From NCBI RefSeq assembly GCF_030250645.1, contig NZ_JASSVS010000001.1, positions 248,001 through 312,000 of the forward strand: 64,000 nt of DNA, given 5' to 3'. The translations under genes and the position numbers were made by a program. Source of the DNA: Marinobacter azerbaijanicus. Its GTDB lineage: Bacteria; Pseudomonadota; Gammaproteobacteria; Pseudomonadales; Oleiphilaceae. Positions 43,912 to 54,511 of this stretch are shown one piece after another. Each line of letters opens with the position of its first letter. Position 1 is the stretch's first letter. Below the pieces are notes generated by a model. The model worked only from the letters and a program-made list of their open reading frames with translations. It did no database searches and had not been told where the DNA came from.

Positions 43912-44688
43912 ATGAAAACGATTATCCTCGCCGGCGGTTTAGGCACGCGCTTATCGGAAGAGACACAACTGAAACCAAAACCCATGGTTGAAATAGGTGG
44001 CAAACCGATTCTCTGGCACATCATGAAAATCTACAGTAGCCAGGGCTTTAATGAGTTTTACACCGCCCTGGGCTACAAGAGCGAAGTCATCAAGGATTTT
44101 TTTGTCAATTACTACCACCGGCAAAACCATCTACGTATAGAAACCGGTAGTGGCCAGATTACGGTAGAGGAGCGAGCCGATTCCTCCAGCGAGGATTGGA
44201 TCGTTAACTTGATTGAGACGGGCAGGTTAACCAACACTGGTGGCCGGATCCGCCGCATGAAACCGTGGGTCAGCGATGGCACGTTTATGATGACCTATGG
44301 TGACGGTGTCGCAGACGTGGATATCAACGCACTGCTTAAGTTCCATAAAGGCCACGGTCGCCTCGCTACCGTTACTGCGGTTCGCCCACCTGCCCGTTTC
44401 GGCGGAATCTCCTTCGACGACGGAATTGTCAAAGAGTTCATTGAAAAACCACAGATTGGCGAAGGCTGGATTAATGGCGGTTTTTTCGTACTGGAACCCG
44501 GAGTCATTGACTACATCAGTGGTGACGACACCAGTTTCGAGAAGGAATCGTTGGAAAAGCTTGCCTCCGATAATCAGTTAGCGGCCTACAAACACGATGG
44601 TTTCTGGCAATGCATGGATACCATTCGCGACGTGGCACTGGTCAACGAGCTATGGGAAGGCGGCGCTCCGCCCTGGAAAACCTGGTAG
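43912..44688 (+). CDS. rfbF: Glucose-1-phosphate cytidylyltransferase RfbF
   Basis: 258-residue nucleotidyltransferase making CDP-glucose, the entry point to CDP-3,6-dideoxyhexoses. The signature LAGGLGTRLSEETQLKPKPM is diagnostic, followed by EIGGKPILWHIMKIYSSQG and FMMTYGDGVADVD (metal site). The ATG at 43912 has a GGGAGAGG ribosome site. The next enzymes of the pathway, rfbG and rfbH, lie on the opposite strand at 51.6-54.1 kb, an unusual split. Confidence 0.96.
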   Translation: MKTIILAGGLGTRLSEETQLKPKPMVEIGGKPILWHIMKIYSSQGFNEFYTALGYKSEVIKDFFVNYYHRQNHLRIETGSGQITVEERADSSSEDWIVNLIETGRLTNTGGRIRRMKPWVSDGTFMMTYGDGVADVDINALLKFHKGHGRLATVTAVRPPARFGGISFDDGIVKEFIEKPQIGEGWINGGFFVLEPGVIDYISGDDTSFEKESLEKLASDNQLAAYKHDGFWQCMDTIRDVALVNELWEGGAPPWKTW

Positions 44689-44733
44689 TGCCGAAAGCTG
44701 TGCAAACCACTTACTCTCAAAGCAGGAAACCTC

Positions 44734-45966
44734 ATGTCCGAACGAGCCAGCCACTTCTGTCGATGCTGTGAAAGCACAGATATGTTCATGTTTCTGCCTT
44801 TGGGCCCGCACGGTCCGGCTCAAGGATTCCTCGAACGGGAGAAACTGCATCAAGAGAAACTTTTCGACCTCAACACTCATGCCTGTTTGCAGTGCGGCCT
44901 GATACAGGTTCCGAATCGATTACCACCTGATTTTTTCCGCCACTATCTCTGGGTGCCATCGACGGGGGCCCTGGCCCATGTTCACTTCGCCGATCTTGCA
45001 AAGAAACTCAAGAGTTCGTTGCTAACAAACTCCGAAGACCTATTCGTGGATATCGGCTGCAACGATGGTCTGCTGCTTAAATCAGCGAATGACATTGGCA
45101 TCAAGACCCTGGGCATTGACCCGGCAGAAAATATCGGCCAGATCGCCAAAGAGAAAAATCTCACGGTTATCAGTGAGTACTTTAACGCTGACACTGCCAA
45201 ACTGGCGCTCGAGCAGCACGGGAAGGCGAAAGTCATTACATCGAACAACACCTTCAACCATATCGACAACTTGCATGACTTCATGGATGGCATCCGTATT
45301 TTGCTTGAGCAGAATGGCACGTTCATTGTCGAGGTACCTCAGGCCCTTCAGTACTTCAATAACCTGATGTTCGATAACATTTATCACGAGCATGTGTCTG
45401 TTTTCAGCGTTAAGTCTCTGTCCGATCTCTACCGCGGATTCGGCATGGAAATTTACGACATTGAGCCCATCGAGGTTCAGGGTGGATCTATGCGTGTTTA
45501 CGCCAAGTTTGCTGACGGTGAAGTAAATATTCCTCCCCGTGTAAAGGAATGGCTGGAAGAGGAAAAGAACGCCGGACTACTCGATGCGGATGCTTACAAG
45601 CGTTTTAAAGCCTCGGTGGAAAGCATTCGCGATGAATTGCTGTCAATACTCGAAGATCTAAAAGCCGAAGGAAAATCGATTATTGGTTACGGCGCCTCAG
45701 CCAAGGGTAATACCCTGCTTAATTTCTACAGAATCGGTACAGAAACATTACCAATGATCGTGGACAAGAATACACTCAAGCACGGCCTATACTCCCCTGG
45801 CATGCACATTCCTGTCTGCCCCGTAGAGGAAATCGCAGAAGAAAACCCCGATTACATTCTGATTCTTGCATGGAACTTTGCCGACGAAATCATGACTCAG
45901 CAGGATGAATACCGCCGAGGCGGCGGCAGGTTTATTGTTCCTTTACCAAAACCACGCATTGTATAA
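44734..45966 (+). CDS. Sugar C-methyltransferase
   Basis: 410-residue SAM enzyme of the NDP-hexose C-methyltransferase type. The N-terminal zinc-ribbon-like region contains CRCC near residue 10 and CLQCGLIQVP near residue 50. The SAM domain has FVDIGCNDGLLLKSAND and a YHEHVSVFSVKSL motif with the likely base. The C-terminal domain has IIGYGASAKGNTLLNFY. Known members put a methyl group on a carbon next to a keto group of a nucleotide sugar. Next to rfbF, this points to a branched CDP-sugar. Confidence 0.9.
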   Translation: MSERASHFCRCCESTDMFMFLPLGPHGPAQGFLEREKLHQEKLFDLNTHACLQCGLIQVPNRLPPDFFRHYLWVPSTGALAHVHFADLAKKLKSSLLTNSEDLFVDIGCNDGLLLKSANDIGIKTLGIDPAENIGQIAKEKNLTVISEYFNADTAKLALEQHGKAKVITSNNTFNHIDNLHDFMDGIRILLEQNGTFIVEVPQALQYFNNLMFDNIYHEHVSVFSVKSLSDLYRGFGMEIYDIEPIEVQGGSMRVYAKFADGEVNIPPRVKEWLEEEKNAGLLDADAYKRFKASVESIRDELLSILEDLKAEGKSIIGYGASAKGNTLLNFYRIGTETLPMIVDKNTLKHGLYSPGMHIPVCPVEEIAEENPDYILILAWNFADEIMTQQDEYRRGGGRFIVPLPKPRIV

Positions 45967-46025
45967 GCCAGGCGCCCTGAAGGAATGCCAAAGCATTTTT
46001 TATGGGTGCCCCTACTTCGAACGGA

Positions 46026-47615
46026 TCAATCCAGTGCCATCAGCGATACTGCCACGGACGTTACGCTTGTTGGACCGACGGTCAATTGAAAGGTCTTGTT
46101 ATCTTGTGGGGTCAACTTTGAAAGATCTTTCCAGCGGCTTGCTCTGTCTGAATACTCCCCAGTTGCAGCGCCCTGCATGGTCATATTTTTCAGGTTGAAA
46201 TTGAGTTTCGCCGCGGAACTGGCATTGTTGATTACCATCAGGACAAGCCGGCTTTCTTTGTCAGATCGGAATGCTGACACCTTGAGCAGTGGATCGTCAG
46301 ATTCGGCATCAATCCGCACTGAACCAGGCAAAACCCAACGAGCGAAGTGGCCAATGGCATATCCAATCCCGCTTATGTGGATAGTCGATGTGGTCTGGTC
46401 AGCAAGAACAACATGACTGGATTCACTGAAGAGATCGATGCCTCTGTCCTGGAAGTGCGCCTCATGGCTTTGCCTGTCCCAGAGGTTATACATCGCAAAA
46501 TAAGCGGACGCATTGGCATATACCAGCTCATCATGAATGTGATTGGCCCGCGCCCGCAGGTTTTCGGGAGAGCCGAATGGATAATCAGCGCGACCTGGCC
46601 CCTCTGAGGCCTCTGTCATCCATACAGGAATATCGTGGCGAGCGGCAAGCTCATAAAGCTGCTTACGCTTATGAATCTCATCCTTATCAGGTAGGCCTCT
46701 TGCTGACGTCTCCAAAATGCGACGGGCACTGGAATAAGCGGAATCGTAAGGATACGCATGGTAAGCCAGGGCACCAACGTAGGAGCGCGCTACCGCATCG
46801 GCAAGTATCGCCTGGCTGGTCTCAATGGATTTTGCGACCGTTTCTTCCGCAGGAACGATGAATTTGATCCTGGAAAAGCCTGCGTCCTGCAAACGTTTAC
46901 CGACGATTTTTATTATATCCACAACCTCTGTGAGAGAACCTCCCTCCAACTCCCGATTTCCGCTCAACGGCTCATTAAAAAGGGTAATGTGTTTTGGTGT
47001 GGCCCCAGTAATTTCCTGCCAGTGTGAAACCCCGGCAACTACGTGTTCAGCGACTTCCTGGAGATACCGGCGGTAAGAACGTTCGCGGAGCTCCTTCATC
47101 CACGACAGCTCAGTGCGCAGGTCTATAGTTAGGCCAAGAGAATAATCACTGAAACCAAAAGGCTCAGCGTGACGCACCAAACGTTGTAAAATGGCATCGG
47201 ACACGTCCCAGCGAAAACCTTCCTTCTCAACAACCAGCGGATCTTCGTTGTCGTTTTCCGGTTCCAGCCACAGCTGCAGACTGCCAAGATTCAAGCCAAC
47301 GTCGCCATAAATAGCCTTGACGGCTTGATCCCGTAAGCCACTACTCAATAAGTCGCGGACCCCATTCCCAGCGACCATAATGCCAGCAAGCGTTGTCGCA
47401 CCGAACCCCGCCATTTCCTGATATTCGATGGCGTTATCAATTCGCACATTGATTGTCTCTACCTTTTTCCCAGCATCTGCTGACAAAGAGTGTGGAGAAG
47501 CAGCGCAAGCGCCCAATAAGGAGGAGAATACGATTGCCAGGATTCGAAACAATCCGGACCATCTGGTCGAAGCCAGCCTGCTGGGGTGAGAGAGGCTTTC
47601 GATGGTCAATTTCAT
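46026..47615 (-). CDS. Glycoside hydrolase (GH30-like), lipoprotein
   Basis: 529-residue protein with a signal sequence ending LGAC (lipobox) and a clan GH-A catalytic barrel. The acid/base glutamate is in HITLFNEPLSGN; the likely nucleophile is in VWMTEASEGPG. The C-terminal beta domain (SRLVLMVINNAS) fits GH30. The frame begins at a TTG at 47627, but the ATG at 47615 is preferred. It is probably anchored in an envelope membrane and cleaves a beta-linked glycan, perhaps the polymer made by this locus. It is isolated on the minus strand between plus-strand genes. Confidence 0.78.
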   Translation of the reverse strand: MKLTIESLSHPSRLASTRWSGLFRILAIVFSSLLGACAASPHSLSADAGKKVETINVRIDNAIEYQEMAGFGATTLAGIMVAGNGVRDLLSSGLRDQAVKAIYGDVGLNLGSLQLWLEPENDNEDPLVVEKEGFRWDVSDAILQRLVRHAEPFGFSDYSLGLTIDLRTELSWMKELRERSYRRYLQEVAEHVVAGVSHWQEITGATPKHITLFNEPLSGNRELEGGSLTEVVDIIKIVGKRLQDAGFSRIKFIVPAEETVAKSIETSQAILADAVARSYVGALAYHAYPYDSAYSSARRILETSARGLPDKDEIHKRKQLYELAARHDIPVWMTEASEGPGRADYPFGSPENLRARANHIHDELVYANASAYFAMYNLWDRQSHEAHFQDRGIDLFSESSHVVLADQTTSTIHISGIGYAIGHFARWVLPGSVRIDAESDDPLLKVSAFRSDKESRLVLMVINNASSAAKLNFNLKNMTMQGAATGEYSDRASRWKDLSKLTPQDNKTFQLTVGPTSVTSVAVSLMALD

Positions 47616-47715
47616 AGGCTTGCTCAACCCTCAGCTTCTAACTTGGCGTTGCGGATAGTATAGTTTTAAAGTGCCTTATTAATTCAAACCAGAATGACCA
47701 GACCAGGGCAGGGCA

Positions 47716-48384
47716 ATGGATATGACACGCGGGTTCAGGTTTATTTCGCTCTTGATGATAGCTTTCGTTCTGGTTTACCTGTTTTATTTATTGCAACCTG
47801 AGAAACCATTCGCCCAGGCCACTTCGATCAGCACAGCCTACGTTAGCATGCTTTATTTCGCCGTCGCCCTGTCCATCGGCCCACTGAATTTAATTCGATC
47901 CAAACGCAATCCGGTATCGAGTTTTCTGAGGAGGGATATAGGAATCTGCGCTGCACTGTTGGCCCTGGTTCATACGGTAGCTGGATTGCAGGTCCATTTG
48001 GGCGGTCGGTTTGTTGAATACTTTGTTTTCCCCTCCGGTCAGTCCAGTATGATCCCCTTCAGGTACGACCCTTTTGGTTTGACCAATTATGTTGGCCTGA
48101 TTTGCACACTGATCATGATTGCGCTTCTCTGCCTTTCGAACAATCGCTCTCTCCGCGCAATGGGGGCCTCCACATGGAAAAAATGGCAGCGCCTGGCATA
48201 TGTAATGATACCGGCTCTTCCCGCACATGGCATCGTCTACCAAGTGCTCGAGAAACGCATTGGCCCATATACCATACTGTTACTGGCGATAACCATTGCC
48301 CTGCTGGCGGTTCAGATTTCAGGCGTCATTCGATACCGACGGGCCAGGGGCGTGCGGCCTTTGACCGATTCTGAAATTGCCTGA
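47716..48384 (+). CDS. Ferric reductase-like transmembrane protein
   Basis: 222-residue membrane protein with six or seven helices. Histidines at LVHTVAGLQVHLGG and IPALPAHGIVY are placed as heme ligands in the FRD/MsrQ-like fold. It should pass electrons through the inner membrane. The role in a polysaccharide locus is unclear; a redox partner for the adjacent flavoprotein is possible but inferred. An AGGG site precedes the first ATG. Confidence 0.75.
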   Translation: MDMTRGFRFISLLMIAFVLVYLFYLLQPEKPFAQATSISTAYVSMLYFAVALSIGPLNLIRSKRNPVSSFLRRDIGICAALLALVHTVAGLQVHLGGRFVEYFVFPSGQSSMIPFRYDPFGLTNYVGLICTLIMIALLCLSNNRSLRAMGASTWKKWQRLAYVMIPALPAHGIVYQVLEKRIGPYTILLLAITIALLAVQISGVIRYRRARGVRPLTDSEIA

Positions 48385-48415
48385 TGGAAAACCGTCAGTT
48401 TTTCGATTCGTGCCT

Positions 48416-48745
48416 TCAACGTACACGGAGACCCACGATCAGATTATAAATAAACGCCAACACAAAGCCGGCAACAGCACCGCTCAATGCACCGTAAAAT
48501 AAGCCGACCACTGCTCCCGACCAAGTAACGCTGTAGCCAGGAAAGAAATTGCTCAATAGGCCCAGTGTTGGTCCAACGTGCTCAGACCCACCAGTGGGGC
48601 CAATAATCAGCAACCAGGAAGTTGCCATAAACAGAATCAGCCCTCCCGCAATTCCGAACGTTACCGCCATTACGGATGCCCGTAAACGGGCAATCGCCTG
48701 ACCAATGGTTTTCCATTCGTCCTCTGAAAAATGCTCTTTATTCAT
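48416..48745 (-). CDS. Two-helix membrane protein, paralogue of the next protein's tail
   Basis: 109-residue protein with a short soluble N-terminus (MNKEHFSEDEWKTIGQAIAR) and two hydrophobic hairpins. From residue 28, GIAGGLILFMATSWLLI and FFPGYSVTWSGAVVGLFYGA repeat the pattern of the C-terminal membrane tail of the adjacent 607-residue flavoprotein ([18 protein letters not shown]). No function is recognised. It probably arose by duplication of that tail and may assemble with the flavoprotein in the membrane. Confidence 0.7.
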   Translation of the reverse strand: MNKEHFSEDEWKTIGQAIARLRASVMAVTFGIAGGLILFMATSWLLIIGPTGGSEHVGPTLGLLSNFFPGYSVTWSGAVVGLFYGALSGAVAGFVLAFIYNLIVGLRVR

Positions 48746-48774
48746 GAATCAGCACCTCTGCCCCAGTCTGATAA

Positions 48775-50598
48775 TTAGCCCAGCGATCCTTCCAGCACTC
48801 CAAGACGCCGAAGAAGTTTCCCAAGATGGATCGAAACCGTCACATTGATCGCCACAGCCGTGACAAAACCAATAGCGAAGCCGAAAGCGCCCCCCCACAA
48901 AGAACCCATAATCGAGCCAGTCCAGGTGACGTCATATCCAGGAAGGTAATTGCCCAGCAATGCCAGGGTTTCCCCAACATTTTCGCCTCCCTGCACGAGC
49001 AGAATGGCCGTCGCCAAAAACACGGCGAAACCAATCATTACACCAAGTGCCCCGCCCAGAGCCACAGGGTCATATTTTGCGAAGACGTCATTCAGAAGCT
49101 CAATCGGCGATGCCTCTCGAACCCGTTGCGGAACCAGGCGCTCACCGCTGGCTCCATGACTCTTATCTGCTCCCGCTTCCTCGTGATACTCCTCTTCCAC
49201 ATTGACATCCCAAACATCGTGATTTGCACCAAGGATGTTCTCAGCCGCATACATGGCAGTCACCATTGAGTGATCCTGGTTGTTATAACGATGCTGGCCA
49301 TTACGGCCAATCAGGTGAAGATTAGGAACTTGATCTACGTATTCACGAATGCTGGCTATATTTTCTTTGTAACCATGGTCGTACACCGGATAAGCCTTTG
49401 GCATGCGTATAACCACACCGTCGATGACCTTGTCAGCATTAATCAGGCCTAGCTTGTCAGTTTCTTTCTTGCCCAGTTCAATCAGTTCTTCATCGCTGGC
49501 AGTCCATAATTCATCACCTTCCTGCACGAAGTACTCAAGGCCAATGCAACTGGTTGATTCGTCGGGAATCATGTAGGGACTCCAGTTGCCAAAATTCTGA
49601 ATACGGCCAACTTTGACCTCCGGAGAGTGGATATAGATCCAGTTGTCAGGGAACAGCTCCGGTGATTCGACCACTAGCCCCACCGTGAGAAAGTCGCGGT
49701 ACCTGAGTCGATTTGCTGCGTCCAGGGCATCTGCCGGGGGCGGCGGATCCAGCACGTTGAGGAGTTCCCTCACGGGCATGGTCGAGATGACATGATCAGC
49801 GTCATAACGCTTTTCCTTACCACTGGCATCAACAACCGTAACGCCGATGACCTGCTCTCCATCGCGGTGTATTGTTTTCACCCGATGCTCAAGGTGCACC
49901 GGATGCCCCCTTTCTTCCAGCATTTCGGTGACGCGTTCCCACATCTGGCCGGGTCCAAGCCTGGGATAGTAAAACTCTTCGATCAGCGTAGTAATCTGGT
50001 TTTTTCCGGTCAGAACCTTGGGAGCGAGCATCGATAGAGCCGCCTTGCCCAGGTTCAGGTTCTTGATACGTTGAGCCGCCCAATCTGCACCAATTTCGGT
50101 ACACTTCATGCCCCATACTTTTTCCGTATAGGTCTTGAAGAACATTTCGAACAGTCGCTTGCCAAAGCGGTTAGTGACCCACTGCTCCAGGTTTTTCTCT
50201 TCCCGGGACGGAAAGGCCTGCGCCTTAACGTAACTAAGACCCACCAGGACAGATTCGAAAAACCCAACGTTGAGCAAGGCATTCATAGGCTTCAACGGGT
50301 AATCAAAGAACTTGCCCTGGTAATAAATCCGCGACAGACGTGGCCGAACCAGAAATTCTTCAGAAAGAATATCCATCCACCAGTTATGAACCCTGTCCAC
50401 CTTGGTGAAAAAGCGGTGGCCACCAATGTCGAAGCGATAGCCCTTGTAATCAACCGTGCGTGATATGCCACCGACCTGCCGGTCCATCTCGAAGACGATC
50501 GGTTCAACCCCTGCCCTCGATAACTCCAGAGCGGCGGTCAGGCCCGCCGGGCCGCCACCGATGATCACACAGCGAACTTTGCTATCTGTTGAGCCCAT
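48775..50598 (-). CDS. FAD-dependent oxidoreductase, UGM-like, with membrane tail
   Basis: 607-residue flavoprotein. The FAD-binding N-terminus is [20 protein letters not shown], followed by [20 protein letters not shown], the pattern of UDP-galactopyranose mutase-like and protoporphyrinogen-oxidase-like enzymes. A middle region binds substrate ([19 protein letters not shown]). Residues about 510-607 form a membrane domain with two hydrophobic hairpins. It may isomerise or oxidise a nucleotide-linked or lipid-linked sugar at the membrane. The tail is shared with the neighbouring 109-residue protein. Confidence 0.82.
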   Translation of the reverse strand: MGSTDSKVRCVIIGGGPAGLTAALELSRAGVEPIVFEMDRQVGGISRTVDYKGYRFDIGGHRFFTKVDRVHNWWMDILSEEFLVRPRLSRIYYQGKFFDYPLKPMNALLNVGFFESVLVGLSYVKAQAFPSREEKNLEQWVTNRFGKRLFEMFFKTYTEKVWGMKCTEIGADWAAQRIKNLNLGKAALSMLAPKVLTGKNQITTLIEEFYYPRLGPGQMWERVTEMLEERGHPVHLEHRVKTIHRDGEQVIGVTVVDASGKEKRYDADHVISTMPVRELLNVLDPPPPADALDAANRLRYRDFLTVGLVVESPELFPDNWIYIHSPEVKVGRIQNFGNWSPYMIPDESTSCIGLEYFVQEGDELWTASDEELIELGKKETDKLGLINADKVIDGVVIRMPKAYPVYDHGYKENIASIREYVDQVPNLHLIGRNGQHRYNNQDHSMVTAMYAAENILGANHDVWDVNVEEEYHEEAGADKSHGASGERLVPQRVREASPIELLNDVFAKYDPVALGGALGVMIGFAVFLATAILLVQGGENVGETLALLGNYLPGYDVTWTGSIMGSLWGGAFGFAIGFVTAVAINVTVSIHLGKLLRRLGVLEGSLG

Positions 50599-50650
50599 AT
50601 TCTAATCTTCCCGGATTAAATTACTGCTCTTCACCACTGCGCTGGATTCG

Positions 50651-51598
50651 TCAGGGCTTAACCGCTGAGATGATAGCCGCCCCTGACTGGTAAACCAGCC
50701 TCCCCTTCCTTGCCAGAACGTCTTCGCAAGTCGATATAAACTCTTGTTTCAATGTGTTTACTGCGGACTCTTCTGCCTGCCCTATACGTTTGCGGGCAAG
50801 GCTGGAAAAAGTCATTTGTAACTCCCAAAACGCCTCGGGCGACTCAAAAACGGAATATTGTCCGCGCCAGCTACTGTTGATATCGGTGAAACCCGCCGCC
50901 GCTAACAAATCTCTGACAGACCCGGTAAATCCGTGACGATGCCCCGTCCATTCCGCCGTCTCGCTGTTGGCGTTTTCAGGAATGTGTTTGTTGACCAACT
51001 CATCCAGAAATTCGCAGGCAGCCAACTCCCGCCCGGTATGGCGCCTGACAATGCTGCCCAATCTGCGGAATACTGCAGCCAAACCATCTTTGGAAAACAG
51101 CTCTGGTCTACTTCCAACTGCGATCACCGCTTTGCCGCCAGGTTTGAGAACGCGGCGCATCTCGGCAACCGCCTTTTCAGGGTTTGGAAAGTGGCGCAGG
51201 GCGTATAGAGAAAGAACGTTGTCGAATGAATCGTCCTCAAACTCCAGTACCTCGGCATCCATTTTCAGGAATTCAGCCTTAGCGGCGAGTTTCTCTTTAT
51301 CTGCCTTTCTTTTTGCTGTGGCCAGCATGCCGTCTGAAAGATCAATGCCGACAACTTTGCCCTGTTCACCCAATTTGCGAGCCACCTCCAGCGCAACAAT
51401 TCCGGTACCAGTACCAATGTCCAGTATGCGTTGACTGGGTGTCACGTCTGCCATGGCCATCATCGGAGCTGGTAGATGCCGGGTGACCTGTTCAGTGTAT
51501 TTGTCAAACAGATCAACCACTTCGTTGTAACTGTCGGCATCACCCAGCTTGAACAGCTTGTCGTGCGCCGAGAGTGAAGCCTGGTTGGAGTCGGTCAT
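50651..51598 (-). CDS. SAM-dependent methyltransferase, UbiE-like
   Basis: 315-residue class I methyltransferase. Motif I is [20 protein letters not shown], with [20 protein letters not shown] and the motif-III region [15 protein letters not shown]. The rest of the C-terminus is unassigned. The start overlaps the rfbH end by 4 bases (ATGA), so it belongs to the rfbG-rfbH operon and probably methylates a sugar or lipid intermediate. Confidence 0.85.
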   Translation of the reverse strand: MTDSNQASLSAHDKLFKLGDADSYNEVVDLFDKYTEQVTRHLPAPMMAMADVTPSQRILDIGTGTGIVALEVARKLGEQGKVVGIDLSDGMLATAKRKADKEKLAAKAEFLKMDAEVLEFEDDSFDNVLSLYALRHFPNPEKAVAEMRRVLKPGGKAVIAVGSRPELFSKDGLAAVFRRLGSIVRRHTGRELAACEFLDELVNKHIPENANSETAEWTGHRHGFTGSVRDLLAAAGFTDINSSWRGQYSVFESPEAFWELQMTFSSLARKRIGQAEESAVNTLKQEFISTCEDVLARKGRLVYQSGAAIISAVKP

Positions 51599-52908
51599 CG
51601 CAGGTTATCCATGAAATACTTAAAAACTTCCAGAATGTAATCGATCATCTCGTCCGTAATTCCTGGATAAACACCGATCCAGAACGTCTGATTCATGATG
51701 ATGTCTGTATTTGTAAGGTCACCGATGACCTTGTGTTCCCGCCCTGCATAGGCAGGTTGCCGTAACAGGTTCCCTGCAAACAGATTACGAGTACCTATTT
51801 TTCTGCCTTCCAGGAACTCCGACAGATCGTTCCTGCTGAAGGGAGCATCAGGGCGAACCGTAATGAGGAAACCGAACCAGCTCGGATCACTCAGCGGTTC
51901 CGCTTCCGGTAAAATCAGGTGTTCCGTGTAAGGCTGCAACCCATCATGAAGCCGCTGCCAGTTTTTCTTACGGGCAGTGATGAAGCCGGGTAACTTTTTA
52001 AGCTGCGCCACGCCAACTGCTGCCTGCATATCGGTTACTTTCATGTTGTACCCGACATGAGAGTAGATATATTTGTGATCGTAGCCGTCGGGCAGGTCGC
52101 CAAGCTGCCATTCATAGCGTTTCCCACAGGTATTCTCATCACCAGGAGGACAGTAGCAATCTCTTCCCCAGTCCCTGAAAGACTCAACCAGCTTCTTGAG
52201 CATGGGCTTATTCGTCAGAACGCAACCGCCTTCGCCCATCGTGATATGGTGCGCGGGGTAAAAGCTTACGGTTGCCAGATCGCCAAAGGTTCCTGTGAGA
52301 CGGCCATCGTACAGGGAACCAAGCGCATCGCAGTTATCCTCAATAACCCGGAGGTTATGCTTTTTCGCGCACTCCATGACCTTGTTGAGATTGAACGGGT
52401 TTCCAAGGGTATGAGCTATCATGATCGCCCTGGTTTTCGGGGTAATCGCCTCTTCCAGAAGCCGGGTGTCCATGTTGTAGGTGCCAAGTTCCACATCCAG
52501 ATAAACCGGAATCAGGCCATGCTGGATAATGGGGTTAACTGTCGCTGGAAACCCTGCGGCAACGGTTATAACCTCGTCACCTGGTTTTAACCGCTTTTCA
52601 CCAAGCTTTGGCGATGTTAAGGCCGAAAATGCCAACAGGTTAGCCGAAGACCCCGAATTACAGAGAATGGCACTTCGAATACCCAGATAACTTGCAAATT
52701 CCTTCTCAAACTGACGGGCAAACCGTCCCTCCGTGAGCCAGAAATCCAGCGTTGCGTCCATCAAGTGGATCAGATCGTCTTCAGAAAATACCCGCCCCGA
52801 TACCGGTATATAGGTTTCACCTGGTAGAAATATGCGTTGTCCAAAGGCGGCCTTGTAATAGCTTTCAACCTTGTCTTTTATCTGATCCCTGAGTTCGTCT
52901 GCCTGCAT
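51595..52908 (-). CDS. rfbH: CDP-4-keto-6-deoxyglucose-3-dehydrase RfbH (E1)
   Basis: 437-residue PMP-dependent iron-sulfur enzyme that removes the C3 hydroxyl from CDP-4-keto-6-deoxyglucose. The family's lysine is replaced by histidine in [12 protein letters not shown], diagnostic for E1. The cluster cysteines appear as [11 protein letters not shown]. The reaction needs a reductase (RfbI/E3), not seen in this window. It overlaps rfbG by one base. It commits the pathway to 3,6-dideoxyhexoses such as paratose, abequose or tyvelose. Confidence 0.94.
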   Translation of the reverse strand: MQADELRDQIKDKVESYYKAAFGQRIFLPGETYIPVSGRVFSEDDLIHLMDATLDFWLTEGRFARQFEKEFASYLGIRSAILCNSGSSANLLAFSALTSPKLGEKRLKPGDEVITVAAGFPATVNPIIQHGLIPVYLDVELGTYNMDTRLLEEAITPKTRAIMIAHTLGNPFNLNKVMECAKKHNLRVIEDNCDALGSLYDGRLTGTFGDLATVSFYPAHHITMGEGGCVLTNKPMLKKLVESFRDWGRDCYCPPGDENTCGKRYEWQLGDLPDGYDHKYIYSHVGYNMKVTDMQAAVGVAQLKKLPGFITARKKNWQRLHDGLQPYTEHLILPEAEPLSDPSWFGFLITVRPDAPFSRNDLSEFLEGRKIGTRNLFAGNLLRQPAYAGREHKVIGDLTNTDIIMNQTFWIGVYPGITDEMIDYILEVFKYFMDNLR

Positions 52909-54071
52909 TACTTAAAACTCCCGCCAGAAGCCCATTCGATTCCCTGGTTTCTCGCACATTCCACATACTCTTCAATGTGGTCGGCACAGACCTGATACAT
53001 ATCTACAGAACTATCGTCTTTCTCAATCATGGTCTTATAAAGCTTCCACCAGGTTACCGTTTCGTTGACCGCGTTCTCCCATGTATAAGCTGGAGACCAG
53101 GACAGCAGGTGAGCCGCCTGGTCCCAATTCACCCTCAGGACGGGCGTTTCGTGACCATCATCTGGCTGGGTGCCTGTTTCGAATCGCCCACCGCCCCAGT
53201 ATTCAATCGCTTTTTCGATGACTGCACGGGAAGTCACGGGTTGCCGTTCAGCCGGGCCAAAATTCCAGGCCTGACCAAAGGTTTCAGGGTCTTCCAGCAA
53301 CCTGAGGGCGAGACAAAGATATCCGCTTAACGGCTCCAGCAAATGTTGCCAGGGGCGTATGCTTTCCGGGCGGCGCACTTGTACCGGCTGGCCCTCCATA
53401 CAGGCTCGCATGCAGTCAGGAAGAAGCCTGAAGCGGGCAAAATCCCCGCCACCAATAACATTACCGGCGCGCGCCGAGGCAATTGCTACTGGATGATTGG
53501 AAAACGTGATTCGATCATTACCTTCATGCCAGGCTTCACGCCAAGCGCTACGGTAAGACGAAACTGCCAGTTCCGCCATCGCTTTGCTGGAACTGTATGG
53601 GTCGAAACCTCCAAGCCTGTCATTTTCACGGTAACCCCAGTACCAACCCTGATCGGCATAGACCTTATCCGTGGTCACCACCACAACGGCCTTGACCGTT
53701 TCCGTCTGACGCACGGCTTCAAACAGGTTTACGGTTCCCATCACGTTGGTGTCGAAGGTGTCTTTTGGTGCCCTGTAGGAATCAAGAACTATCGGCTGTG
53801 CAGCCATGTGAAACACAATTTCAGGTTTGGAACTGCGAATCACCTTCGTGAGGTTTTCCACATCACGGACATCACCGGAATGGTGGATCAGCCTTTCCTG
53901 GAGCTTGCACAGCTGAAAATTATTGGGTTCGGTGGGAGGGTCAAGACTGTAACCTATGACTTTGGCGCCAAGCTCTGTAAGCCAGACACTCAGCCATGAA
54001 CCTTTGAAGCCGGTATGTCCTGTGATCAGAACACGTCTGTTTCGAAACTGATCGCCGAATTGCCTATTCAT
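52908..54071 (-). CDS. rfbG: CDP-glucose 4,6-dehydratase RfbG
   Basis: 387-residue extended SDR that makes CDP-4-keto-6-deoxyglucose. The Rossmann loop is [20 protein letters not shown]; the active site includes [11 protein letters not shown] and [30 protein letters not shown] is typical of the CDP-specific subgroup. It follows a 440-base intergenic region and opens a minus-strand operon with rfbH and a methyltransferase. Confidence 0.95.
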   Translation of the reverse strand: MNRQFGDQFRNRRVLITGHTGFKGSWLSVWLTELGAKVIGYSLDPPTEPNNFQLCKLQERLIHHSGDVRDVENLTKVIRSSKPEIVFHMAAQPIVLDSYRAPKDTFDTNVMGTVNLFEAVRQTETVKAVVVVTTDKVYADQGWYWGYRENDRLGGFDPYSSSKAMAELAVSSYRSAWREAWHEGNDRITFSNHPVAIASARAGNVIGGGDFARFRLLPDCMRACMEGQPVQVRRPESIRPWQHLLEPLSGYLCLALRLLEDPETFGQAWNFGPAERQPVTSRAVIEKAIEYWGGGRFETGTQPDDGHETPVLRVNWDQAAHLLSWSPAYTWENAVNETVTWWKLYKTMIEKDDSSVDMYQVCADHIEEYVECARNQGIEWASGGSFK

Positions 54072-54511
54072 AAAGGTAGTCGGACCTTATAAAGATTATC
54101 CCTTTACAGAGTAGGGCTTTACGAGAGTTGTTAAGGTCTTCCCTTAACGCGCATTGCCACCCGAAATCCATTTCGCTGAGTCCGTTTTGCAGATCAAGTT
54201 CGGATACTGCTAATACTGCAACCCCATATCGCCTCAGTGTACGTATTCTTACTATAGGATAGCACTGATTTTCCTGATGTCAGATTGCAACTGGCGCAAA
54301 CGGGCTCAGCCTACTTTCATTCACGCCAATCAGCGGGCCTGCTTCAAATCTAGTCGTCTTACCCAAGCCGCACTTCATCGCTATACTCTGGTCGTCACAG
54401 CATTAAATTGACTTGATTCGAAACAAGACGATAGCGTCTACTTTTAACGAACTTGTGATGGTGACAGGTCCGTTATAGGTTATTTCTACCCTTGATACAG
54501 GCCAAGGCCAC
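54072..54511. other. Divergent intergenic region, rfbG to wzx
   Basis: 440 bases between divergent operons. A TTGACT box at 54408-54413 could be a -35 for the plus-strand wzx operon, but no good -10 lies at the right distance. No RNA gene or repeat was recognised. Confidence 0.35.
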
